Source: Coemansia sp. RSA 487
Lineage: Eukaryota; Kickxellomycota; Kickxellomycetes; Kickxellales; Kickxellaceae
Length of the DNA stretch: 64,000 nt
Assembly (NCBI GenBank): GCA_027577595.1
Contig: JANBRJ010000053.1
Location: 1-64,000 of the forward strand
Direction of reading: 5' to 3'
How positions within the stretch are numbered: position 1 is the stretch's first letter; every line of letters starts with the position of its first letter. The notes below the pieces were generated by a model, which worked only from the letters and a program-made list of their open reading frames with translations, had not been told where the DNA came from and searched no databases. This document shows positions 19,401 to 27,733 of this stretch, piece after piece. Made by a program: the position numbers and the translations under genes.

Positions 19401-19533
19401 CTTTGACCTTGACATCTCGAGAAAGCCGGTTTTCCCTGGCGCCTCGAGCCTGTGCGAGTGGACTTGCGCGGTGTGCGAGCTAAAAAACCCTGACTCGGCG
19501 ACGCAGTGCACTATCTGCGACGCACCAAGGTAG
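16408..19533 (+). CDS. Nup153-like nuclear basket nucleoporin with five RanBP2-type zinc fingers
   Basis: 1041 residues, single exon. A basic N-terminus is followed by a Gln/Glu coiled segment (about 80-115), a very acidic low-complexity region (about 130-340), a Ser/Pro/Ala-rich middle, and then five C-terminal RanBP2-type zinc fingers starting near residues 774, 827, 885, 941 and 1017. Each has the form 'EWTCDTCxLKNPxSxxKCTxCD' (W-x-C-x2-C-x10-C-x2-C). Linkers before the fingers repeat 'TWSQNxFASAAPK'. A 'SSITAQKILDIIGEVPP' segment (about 565-580) resembles the 'SSTAxRIL' motif shared by Nup153/Nup1/Nup60. Three 'LPxFxFxL' motifs occur near 704, 733 and 993. Family: Nup153/RanBP2 fingers bind Ran-GDP at the pore. 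The assignment to Nup153 is inference from architecture; another ZnF-RanBP2 protein is possible. Confidence 0.65.
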   Translation: METSNAAPIGGGASLSRRYAPYSLHRRRRRIERAPSYSDDIISICEQLSRPLFGRAFMNPADDAFSVPWRTVSRETSELREQFYIEQQQRQQQKKKNEEEEKQKEKDVENKAYESVFDTARVIAERRASANPHIPAKEEEKEEAEQRASDVDDAKASAVQEDNDEDEDEDADYSPDAEAQDDEEEDILLTEIEPIDETEEVIDGAPNSDTDNVPLVPAAAIAEAGGAQSTRSQSIEVSEAASSSEETEEIEEDVAVSEEQSVVSGDEEEIEEAEAEVEVEDEEIEEEKEGEDEKSVPEISIQVVHEEEEEEGEEGGVTSDEADVDSDQATEEIGSMGSVGEYSDENDAQRSATQEQTHPEPRPESSRTHSWWSLSSPRILRGLLASKQAPEESAITDENTEPSPAPPAYAQPQFQTQTLRRLPLTSTVPQTPLPYAPASFIDVSDGSYATDASAKRSVRAKEWPGLRHSGSLIPSRRSSVMATPRQAQTPRVTAASLGLEARRSVARGHANHPRKRTCLYYGAGYGSQSTPYSSTITVVRSTPSAAAAQDEAAASSGKGAAGGISKSSITAQKILDIIGEVPPGRTQVTDTNAFVNPYELRSPYAVRMRPATPQRRRELVPVSLRLSRTPAAPAKTITPSAKAAAKGSVLESIASAAPPAIQAKLSATPTAKQPASLLPKQAPATSHGDAAKQAALGVADTRLPAFTFALSKESASPPTGTAIGAMAAEPTHLPSFGFDLARKSQPTFAPAPTRSQSTSTWSQNIFASAAPKSGEWTCDTCDLKNPDSAAKCTVCDAAKSAPKAVATAAPVKNSWAQSVLSSVSSKSDEWTCDTCELKNPESAPKCTVCDAAKPAPKSIAAPAAPAPVKSTWSQNVFASAAPKGGEWTCDTCELKNPDSAAKCTVCDAQRPGATASTSATMSTPASSWSSSLLAAAAPKNDEWTCDTCELKNPGFSSKCTACDTPKPASNERGASQPTSGAAKRKASTLTPFELPSFDFDLDISRKPVFPGASSLCEWTCAVCELKNPDSATQCTICDAPR

Positions 19534-20270
19534 CTTCTTCCCCCTTTTTGGTTTCTTCTACTATTAATGTGTTTCCTGTCTGTTTTTCTGCCGATTGCTG
19601 CTATCACAATGGTGGCTTTCAAACAATTTGCCTCTGCTGTCCATTTGTCTTTGGAGTTTGCGCTGCATTCAGATAGAACAAAGCAGTAGCACAGGAGAGG
19701 CATGTGCCATTGTACTTTTTTCGCAGTTGAGTTATGCAGACCTCACCGGTTATGAGATGTGATTTATTGGTTGCTGCGGTGCAACGGGATTTGCCAGTTT
19801 CCAGAACACCCCCTCCTCCTTCTTCTGTCCGTTTTGTCGGCTCTTCGAGCGCTGACAGGCTTCCGTCCAAAGAACACGCGATAGAAGAGAGAGGGATTCA
19901 GGTTGCCTTTAAACCCGAGCAGGACTGGAAGCCTTGCGCCTTCTCTTTCAGCTTTTTATCCTCCAGTCCTCTTTCTCTTTCTCTTCTGGTTTGGTATTAA
20001 AAAAAGAATACCCGTGTAGCTTTTCCTATTTCCTTTTCCTATTCCTATTCCTATTTCTCTGTTGCTTTTTTCCGTTTGTTCAACTTTTCTCCTTTCTTAG
20101 CATTTTCCATTTCCTTTCTCTTTTAACAGCAGTTGCAGTAGCATCATCTTCTCTCTCCCGCTTGTTTGTATCGGTCGCTTTCAATAAAAAAGATCCAGTT
20201 TCGCTTATCTCGTGCATTCCACCAGCTTGGCTTTTTGTAGACCTTGCTTGATAGATCACTAGCGTTCAGG
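19534..20270. other. Intergenic with pyrimidine-rich leader and TTCCTA repeat
   Basis: About 740 bases between the nucleoporin stop and the zinc transporter start. The second half is strongly pyrimidine rich and contains a short tandem repeat of CCTATT/TTCCTA units near 20025-20057. No convincing gene; the short open frames here are low-complexity. Confidence 0.45.
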
Positions 20271-22278
20271 ATGCTACTCTCACATATAGGCACGGAGCCT
20301 GGCAGCACAGTACAAGCATTGCTGTTTGCAATGACTTCTGGACTAGCGTCAGCCTTAGGAGGCAAGTATCTTTGGTTAAACTTTTCGCCGTAATACTTTT
20401 GGCTAGAAAAAGGCTATATGATTTATAAAGCTTTCGATTTTTTTCCTTATCTAGAGCTGCTGCGCGGTAAATGAATACGTTTTTTTCTTTGCTAGTTGGT
20501 GGCTGTCACAAGCTTGTGCAATATATGCACCGCCCACTCCCTCTGTTCTTCTCTATTTATGTCAAATATTCAACAAGCGTGGCCATTGTTACAATGGTAT
20601 GGGCCATGCAACTATATAATTAGTGCTGCTTGTGCTCCATGAACCAAATGCGTAATCGAATATCGCAAAGTCATCTGGTGCTTGCATAGTATAGAGACAT
20701 ATCGGCCGCTAATGTGCTTCTGTTTCCTTGCATTTTCTTATGTGAATTTATTGCACTGACCCCCCATTTGTAGGCGCTACAATATACATCGATCCACTGT
20801 TGCATGCACTCGGCGTTTCCAGCGACTTTAATGTGCTCGATTCGCACACAGTACTCTCTGCAATGCTTGCTGGAGCATCGGGGATTATGGCATACACCAG
20901 CATTAGCGTTCTTACAAAAGAATCTATAGACTATTTCGAACATGCTCCACATTGGAAGTTTGCTCAACAGAATTCCGGTGCCATGACGGCCGTGCTATTT
21001 CTCATTGGTGCATGCTTTAATATTCTTCTGGTACGCGCTGTTTCGCGTATTATGCCACAGGATTCGCCTATAAAACACGCATGCTCGTCGCATCCACCAA
21101 GCCCTTCTACGCCGTCGAGCGAGGAAAGCGGCGACCATCACCACCACACCCACCACACCCACCACGATCAGAGCACATGTACGAATAGGAGCAGCACCAG
21201 CAGCACTAGCAGCAGCGTGCAAGTGTGCGTCGATAGCCCTAGAGAAAGCCAGCCTCTCTTAAAACATATAGGCGAGAGCGAAATGTCCTGGCGTTCTGTT
21301 GAATCAGTCAGACACGACGGCTCGCGTAGTGGTGACCCAAACTCTAAACACATCGGCCAGCATGGGTGCACATTGTCGTGCACGGATGCACTAAACCCTG
21401 CGCAACAGATCGAGCACGTGTGCAGATGCGAGTACGCATGTACGAAACCAGGATGCTACAACGTTGAACATTGTCATATCACGCCGTTCTATCCACACCT
21501 GCATGCACATCCGCCATCTAGATCGTATTCCGAACACAATGCAGAATGCGCTAGCATCGGCCCTTTTCTGGGACAAAGCTGTCCCGACCTACCCAATAGC
21601 CTGGCTGCTGGTAGCAATGGCATATTAGCAGAGGATCGGTATGACGCAGCGACAACAAACAATACGCAGCTGATGCAGCACAGCCACAACCGCGTTTCCT
21701 CCCATGGACACAGCCATGAACACCACGAAGCCGAGCCAGAGTTCCGGCTTCCAGGACTCGGAGACAGCTCCGCAGCACAGATCAGCAGCCAGCACCACCA
21801 GCTTTTGATCCGCGTAGGGTTGCAGACAGCGGTAGCCATTGCGTTACACAAGATACCCGAAGGTCTGATCATCTACATGTCTCGCAAAGCATCGCCAAAG
21901 CTGGGCATCTCTGTGGCAGCGTCACTATTCTTCCATAACCTTCCGGAGGGGATAATGCTTGCACTGCCGCTGTTCCTGGCAACGGGGCGGCGAAACATGG
22001 CGTTCATCATTGCGTCGCTCATGGGAGCCGCACCACCGGCGATTGGCGCATTCCTTGGGATGCTGGTGCTGGGTGAGATTGAGCGTGACGACGACAGGAC
22101 ACTTGCCGGCTGGTTTGGCATAATGTTTGGCATTACGTCAGGGATGATGTGCATGGTTTCGCTGAATGGCATGCTCCCTACTGCGCGTATCTACGACAAG
22201 TCGGGGAATATTGTAGCGTGGTGCTTTGCGCTTGGTGTTGCGGCAATGATGTTTACAAACACAATGCTCGGCTCATGA
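20271..22278 (+). CDS. ZIP family zinc transporter (Zrt3-like), GC-AG intron
   Basis: Proposed exons are 20271-20361 and 20774-22278, with intron 20362-20773 beginning GCAAGT and ending TAG. Splicing joins 'GLASALG' to 'GATIYIDPLL' in frame, completing helix 1 and giving 531 residues; the downstream exon alone lacks a start and the first helix. ZIP signatures 'ALHKIPEGLI' (about 386-395) and 'FFHNLPEGIMLALPL' (about 417-431) supply the metal-binding His and Glu of helices IV and V. A large cytoplasmic loop is His rich in two places (HHHHTHHTHH near 153-162 and HGHSHEHHEAE near 340-350). This organisation matches vacuolar/Golgi ZIPs such as yeast Zrt3, which export stored zinc to the cytosol. 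Eight helices are plausible. The ZIP call is firm; the subfamily is inference. Confidence 0.88.
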
Positions 22279-22530
22279 TGTGCAGGAAATAAAGGGACAT
22301 GGCATGCCTTTGATCTGGAGATGATGTCACAACACTTGTACTCATCAAGATCGGCGGTGTAAATATCTTTGTGCCATTGTCTTGGCATCTGGCTGATAGG
22401 TTTACTCCAAATTTTCAAACAAAAAATAGCTTAATAAGGTAGAATTGAGAGTAAGAAACAGAAAACGAAAAAAAGCTAATAATCAGTCACCACACACGTC
22501 TCAGTCTCGGCATCGTTAAATAACCTGCTG
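22279..22530. other. Intergenic, zinc transporter 3' region
   Basis: 3' UTR and AT-rich spacer before the Tc1 fragment. Nothing identifiable. Confidence 0.35.
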
Positions 22531-22533
22531 TGT

Positions 22534-22890
22534 TTGCCTCGGAACAGGTCCCACAAGAGCAATATTGCAATTGATCTAGATCTTGCTCTCATCAGCCCAG
22601 ATCAAATACGGGTGGAAACGTTTGCACTCCATCGAGAAGTCTGTGTTTTTATTGTAATTTGTGCTAGATGTAGATACCCGCTTCGGTTTGCTCGCACGGA
22701 AACCCACACCTTTGACAGCCTTGCAGAAGGCATGAAAACAAATGTCATTCAGTACTTTGCACACTTCGCGATAATGGCATATGATCGGCTTCAGTGGCTT
22801 GTCGCGCATAGCCCGTTCAATAGCACGTCAATCACAGTCGCTCAGCTTCGGCGGGGTCATCCCACTTGCCTTTGCTCCTTTGGTGGTATT
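22534..22890 (-). mobile_element. Tc1/mariner transposase N-terminal fragment (relic)
   Basis: Read on the minus strand, from about 22860 downward, the frame gives 'MTPPKLSDCD', one in-frame TGA, then 'RAIERAMRDKPLKPI', 'REVCKVLNDICFHAF', 'GVGFRASKPKRV', 'NKNTDFSMECKRFH' and 'LIWADESKI'. This is the order of a Tc1/Pogo-like transposase: N-terminal helix-turn-helix region, basic linker, then the block with the first catalytic Asp ('WxDES'). The downstream catalytic part is not seen, so this is a truncated remnant. It is a different subfamily from the 10.1-11.2 kb element. The element's ends could not be located. Confidence 0.65.
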
Positions 22891-23928
22891 TAACAGCATG
22901 CATGTTAAAAATGAAAGCATTCAAGGGGGAAAGAGAACTTTGTTTTAAAGCAACGAATGCCTACGAATGAAAAGGTTGGTTTTCTGAACCCACAAATCTG
23001 GAATCAAATGGTTCATAATGTAGTGCAGGGGGGAAAGTGCAGTAACGCCCACTGACAAATCAGAACGTCATTGACTGCTGTAACCTTTTGGCTATAGACA
23101 TAGTAACATTCCCTGATTATGGACAAGCTGGAGGTAAATTAGAGCGACTGGTTTGCTTGGTCATCTCAATGTGTCGAATCACCATCATAAGGCACGCATG
23201 AAAGCGATGTTGGGTTGCAGCGCCATGTATGTAATCGTCTGAGAGAGAAAAAGCCATATAACTATAAGCAATTTCGTCATCAGTATCTGTAAGAGCATCA
23301 CCAGGCATTCCCTAAATAAAGAGGCTTTTTACTTTTTTTTCTTGCTTTTTGCTCTACAGCTCAAGGATACAACTGGAATCTCACATTAGCACTGTAATTG
23401 TTGGATGGGCTCGGGACAATTACAAGGATTTCATCAGGTTTCGAAGCGCATTTTTGTTGTTCGCTGATGCAAGTCAGGTGAGGTGTGACCAGGGAGCGAC
23501 AACACTTGAACAGGATGGAAAAGGGCACATGCCAGCAACAAACAGAGATTTCACAAGGTGCTTTACTGCGCAGGCTCTCCCACGCCAGAAAAGCATTCAT
23601 GGGTTTGGCCACAATGCGCTAATGGGACAAGTGCCTCTTTCTCCGAGCATCCTTTGTTCGTCAACAACCCTATTTATCAATTGCTATTGTGCGAAAAGAG
23701 CTATTCTCAGAGCAAAGTCAAACAATCTCTATTTCTAGTGCAAAAAATTTTACCCAACATTTCCTTCCAGCATTTAATGTGCAAAGTTAAAAGCAGCCGC
23801 CGATCGCCTTCCTATCTCTTGCATCTCTCCCATTTTACTTCTGTTTGCAGGAAAAACAAGTGTGTAAACGCCTATAATACTTTTTAAAATATTTATACTC
23901 TTTAGGTTCTCTGTGTTTACTGTTGAGC
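22891..23928. other. Intergenic, no recognised gene
   Basis: About 1 kb between the transposase fragment and the Slm-like gene. Several short open frames on both strands have no recognisable motif. The last ~150 bases are pyrimidine-rich, ending TTTATACTCTTTAG just before the next start, which fits a promoter/leader and possibly a leader-intron acceptor. Confidence 0.35.
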
Positions 23929-25659
23929 ATGCTGTCTGGGGCTACACGTAGATTAAAGACATTCCGAAGGAAGAGAGACCAGCTGCCGATTGGCACGCTT
24001 GTTGATGGCTCGAAGCAACAGACGCATACCAGCAACACCGCCATGGCGCAAACGACTGCCCGCGGGCTCAGCACGGACGAGAAGCGGGGGCCGTCGATGG
24101 ACTATCACGCAGGCATGGCCCAGCCGCCGCCAGCCCTACCTTCGTACCCGTCGAACAGCAGCGGGAAAGCAGCAATGACCGGGTCCGCAACACAAGACGA
24201 CATTGTGGTTTTCCGACTCAACTCGTGGAGGAACCTGGTGAAGGAGTACATCGACTACTTTGAAAGCATCCTTGCAATCGAAAAGACCGTTTGCAAGTCA
24301 TTAGAGAAGACGACCGGCGAGCTCGCGGTGCCTCTCAAGACCGACCACTGCCTATCGGGGATCGAGCGACAGGGCGGGGTGCAGCAGCTGGGAGCGCAGA
24401 TCCGGGAAGTGCACCGGATGTACGCTTCGCAGCACGCGCGTGCGGCGCAGAGTCTGGAAGGCAACACACTAAAGCAGCTCGATTCCCTGCGATCGGACAT
24501 CAAGAGCAGTCTAAAGATGTATACCGACCATCTGGGCCCTATCTACCGCCGGCTGCGCAAGCAGGCTAAGGACGCTGAGGACGCCAAAGAGAAGCTGGCG
24601 CATGCGGTTGAGGCGTACAAGAGGAAGAGCAGGGGCCAGGACGCATGGCTTTTACAGCAGCAGGTGCGCCGCGAGCTGACCAGGCAAGCTGACGTTGAAA
24701 ACGCCTTGTTCAAGGCTGTCCAGGCAGAACGTGCGCGCCTGGCCCGCTGGGAAGTCACCGTGTGCGAGCGGCTACGCGACATCGTTGCTTCAGCAGCCAT
24801 ATGTGACCGCGATTGCGCTCAGACAAATGTGGCTGCAATTGCCGGATGCCTGAGCTTCATGGATCACTTTGACACGACGGCCGAGCAGCATGCATTTGAG
24901 GCTAACTACGGCCCTGCCATGCAGGTGCCGCTGGGCCTCACCGGATCATCTTCGCTGGCTGACTATGATTACATGCACCGCGACAGCGAGCTGACCAAAG
25001 TGCTTCTGGAGGGGTCTTTGGAGCGCGAGAAGGGGCTGATCAAGTCCTACAAGCCTACGTACGCAGTACTCACCAGCCAAGGGTACTTGCACTGCTATTC
25101 GGAGCAAAAAGATCTGCTGGAGAAGAACCCAGACATGTCGTTCAATCTGAGCGATTGCACTGTCAGGCCGATGGATGATACGTGCGTGTTTCAGCTCGTT
25201 GTCGGTGGCATGAAAATAGGACACTCTAGGTTTCTGTTCCGCGCATCCGACCCTACGTATGTCGACCACTGGCTCAACGCCATCCTGTCAGTATCAGCCA
25301 AGCCAACAACACCCGAGAACACCGCTATTGGTGGCACATTGCGCCATTCCAAGGCCGCCGAGCATGCTGCGACTGCCAATGCTGCTGCTCCAACCGATGC
25401 ATTGCCAACCGCGACAGGAGTCACCGTTGGCGAGCTCAACGCACGTAATCTGAGCGAGGACAGCGCACATAGCCTGAACAATGGTAATGTGATGAATGGG
25501 AATGACTACCACGCCGAAAAATCCTACCATGCGCAGGGGTTTGACGACACCCAGCAAGGGTTCGACAGCTCGCCACAACCCACCGACGCTACCAAACTCG
25601 AAGACAATACGCCCGATCCAGCGACCGCTCCTATTCCTGCTCCTACTGCCGCCTATTGA
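23929..25659 (+). CDS. Slm1/Slm2-like F-BAR and PH domain protein
   Basis: 576 residues from the ATG at 23929. The disordered basic N-terminus is followed by 'VVFRLNSWRNLVKEYIDYFESILAIEKTV', which starts a helical F-BAR-like region (about 95-330) with repeated Lys/Arg-rich helices. A PH domain follows (about 368-465: 'KGLIKSYKPTYAVLTSQGYLHCY' to 'WLNAIL'). The C-terminal tail is low-complexity, Asn/Thr/Pro/Ala rich. The F-BAR plus PH arrangement and the 'FRLNSWRNLVKEYxxYF' entry are typical of fungal Slm1/Slm2 proteins. Family role: PI(4,5)P2- and TORC2-linked plasma membrane proteins at eisosomes, governing actin and sphingolipid signalling; the tails of yeast Slm proteins bind calcineurin. 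No clear PxIxIT-type site was identified. The stop is 133 bases from the convergent PDX1-like gene. Confidence 0.8.
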   Translation: MLSGATRRLKTFRRKRDQLPIGTLVDGSKQQTHTSNTAMAQTTARGLSTDEKRGPSMDYHAGMAQPPPALPSYPSNSSGKAAMTGSATQDDIVVFRLNSWRNLVKEYIDYFESILAIEKTVCKSLEKTTGELAVPLKTDHCLSGIERQGGVQQLGAQIREVHRMYASQHARAAQSLEGNTLKQLDSLRSDIKSSLKMYTDHLGPIYRRLRKQAKDAEDAKEKLAHAVEAYKRKSRGQDAWLLQQQVRRELTRQADVENALFKAVQAERARLARWEVTVCERLRDIVASAAICDRDCAQTNVAAIAGCLSFMDHFDTTAEQHAFEANYGPAMQVPLGLTGSSSLADYDYMHRDSELTKVLLEGSLEREKGLIKSYKPTYAVLTSQGYLHCYSEQKDLLEKNPDMSFNLSDCTVRPMDDTCVFQLVVGGMKIGHSRFLFRASDPTYVDHWLNAILSVSAKPTTPENTAIGGTLRHSKAAEHAATANAAAPTDALPTATGVTVGELNARNLSEDSAHSLNNGNVMNGNDYHAEKSYHAQGFDDTQQGFDSSPQPTDATKLEDNTPDPATAPIPAPTAAY

Positions 25660-25791
25660 ACACTTCAGCACTACCAGTGCTTTTTTTGAGTAGCACTGCT
25701 ACTCTATTTTCTCTATCCTCTTTCTAACCTTTACTGATTATACTTTAAAATTTTGCCACAATGTATCTGAACTTTTATATACTCAAGAAAA

Positions 25792-26673
25792 TCACTCTGA
25801 TAGACTGCCGATATCTGGGGCAAACAGATCCTCGGATAATTCGGCAATCAGCTTATAGTTGTTTGGGTTCTGTACAGCCTTGACGATGGAGTGTATGCGT
25901 CTTTCGTTGGCGGATCCTGCAAACACACTGTTGCTTATAATGACGCCGTCGCACCCAAGCTCGATCATGTAGGCCGCGTCGGCTGGCTGCACAATGCCTC
26001 CAGAGCCGAATATTGGCACCGGAAGCTTGCCAAGTTGCGCTACCTGCTTAAGGTAATCAAACCGGACCTGTAGCTCCTCGGCAAAACCCTTCAATGCATC
26101 CTCGTCATTAGATATACTGACAGCCTTATCAATCTGTTCCTTGATTGTTGTAATGTCTTCGACAGCTTGTGCAAGGTTGGGTGTATCCTCGGCCGAATTT
26201 CCTTTGATGCGGATCATGCTGGCTCCCTCTTGGATCCGTCTAAGCGCTTCACCCAGGTCAGAAGCGCCGCAAATAAATGGAATCTTGTAGTTTCTCTTCT
26301 TTATATGTCGTTCACCAGCGGCTACAGACGAGAGCATCTCGTGCTCATCTGCTCCATTGACCATGATGGTTTCGACAATACGCGCCTCCATTTCATGCCC
26401 AATGCGCACTCTTCCAAACACCGGAATCGCCACAACATCCATGATATCTTTGATCTTGGATGGGTCTATCATGCGTGACACCCCGACTTTTTTTTCGATA
26501 TCTTTAATCGATCGGGGGTCGACTGCTATTACGGAAATGGCACCTGCTGACTCGCATGCTATTGCTTGCGCCTTGTTTCCTACGCAGAATATTGCACCTC
26601 CCTTGAGTTCGTTGGTAAATGCAATTTTTACTCTGTGCTGCTCTTTGGTGTCATTTACCTTATTGGCAGACAT
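25792..26673 (-). CDS. PDX1/SNZ-like protein, probable catalytically inactive pyridoxal-phosphate synthase homologue
   Basis: 293 residues with the full PdxS/Pdx1 barrel layout: 'KGGAIFCVGNKAQAIACESAGA', 'GVSRMIDPSKIKDI', 'IPVFGRVRIGH', 'ADEHEML', 'IPFICGASDLGEALRRI.EGASMIRIKG', 'FGSGGIVQPADAAYMIELGCDGV' and 'YKLIAELS'. Family role: with the Pdx2/SNO glutaminase, Pdx1 makes pyridoxal 5'-phosphate from ribose 5-phosphate, glyceraldehyde 3-phosphate and ammonia. Compared with Bacillus PdxS, the Asp of 'IMDV' (Asp24) is Cys30, the imine-forming Lys of 'MAKARIGH' (Lys81) is Arg88, and the 'GTGN' phosphate loop reads 'EDTPN'. The second lysine (Lys149) is kept as Lys157 and Asp102 is also kept. 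The 'GSGIF' block is 'SNSVF', and the usual C-terminal tail is shortened. It is therefore likely a pseudoenzyme paralogue, comparable in concept to plant PDX1.2. The reading frame is intact. Confidence 0.85.
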   Translation of the reverse strand: MSANKVNDTKEQHRVKIAFTNELKGGAIFCVGNKAQAIACESAGAISVIAVDPRSIKDIEKKVGVSRMIDPSKIKDIMDVVAIPVFGRVRIGHEMEARIVETIMVNGADEHEMLSSVAAGERHIKKRNYKIPFICGASDLGEALRRIQEGASMIRIKGNSAEDTPNLAQAVEDITTIKEQIDKAVSISNDEDALKGFAEELQVRFDYLKQVAQLGKLPVPIFGSGGIVQPADAAYMIELGCDGVIISNSVFAGSANERRIHSIVKAVQNPNNYKLIAELSEDLFAPDIGSLSE

Positions 26674-27733
26674 TTGCTAATACTGGATGAGATGGGGCTG
26701 GGATTATTGGAAAATAGTTAAGTATACAGATAAAGCGAGTGGGAAACGCAAGGAATCAAATGATACACTTCAAAAATAAATAAATAAAACAGCAGGCTAT
26801 ACGTCCACGGAGAGATGTTTAACACATATTTGTACTTGGAAGAGTGTAGTGGATTTTAGGAAACAGAATAGAGCCAAATAAAAATGTTCACAGAGCTTTC
26901 GATGCTGAAACTAGAATTGGATATGAGTCTCACGATATCTCGTTTCCTAATCCTGTTGGAATGTATCTTTGTTTGCCTAAATACAAATCTGGTTAACATC
27001 AGATCTCCCTTTGTAAATTGTAAAGCAGCTCTTCTTTGTTTCTGTTTCTTGCTTGTATATAATTATTGCAAAGATTGCAGAATTTAGAGACTCAAAGAAA
27101 TGAAATGTATTTTTGGAATATCGGAAAATACCCATTGTGTAAACAATAGCTTGAGTAGAGGATCTGGGAAAGATACAAATCTCTTGAAATAATGCAAAGT
27201 AGAACCAGCAGAAAGCTTTATACCTGGTACTTGTGCTGGAATTTTTATAGAACCGACTCACATATACAAGAGCTGGAACTAAACGTTCCTAAAACAAAAA
27301 GATAGACAAATAATGTAGGGACAGTTAACTATATGTATAAATGTATATATACCGAGCTAAAGCCAGCTTTTTATATGTTGTGAGCTTGGAAACACAACAT
27401 CTTGTACTTGTGGCTGAGTAAACAAAAACTTTTGTCATTGAAAAACTGGAGACACTGACATTTGTAGAGAATCAATCTAGCAAATAGATGTGTTATATGT
27501 TTCTATTTTAAAAATTTTCCATTTGAGCTATTCTTATGTTCAAGGCTTTTATATCTTTCTGCCTTCCATTTGTAAGTTTATTCTTTGGTTTTTTTTGCAT
27601 TTTTGGCTATTTCTCATTTTAAAGTATAATATATATTCGTCATTTCATTACACCTTTAGACAGTGAGGCGCTGCTGTGTTGATATTTACTTGCAAGCCAA
27701 AAGAAAAGAAGACATCTTTCAAGTACTAGCACA
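26674..27733. promoter_or_regulatory. Long divergent intergenic region (PDX1-like / ABCC)
   Basis: About 1.06 kb, clearly AT-rich, between divergent starts. It contains TATA-like runs (for example ATATATACCG near 27345-27355 and TATAATATATATTC near 27625-27640). No open frame carries recognisable motifs and no RNA gene was found. Confidence 0.4.

Noticed and set aside
23117-23308. Short minus-strand frame with an even composition
   Set aside because: No recognisable motif and no supporting context; could be a relic but cannot be supported.
26884-27087. 67-codon hydrophobic plus-strand frame in the PDX1-ABCC spacer
   Set aside because: Hydrophobicity is expected from AT-rich sequence; no signal peptide or family pattern.
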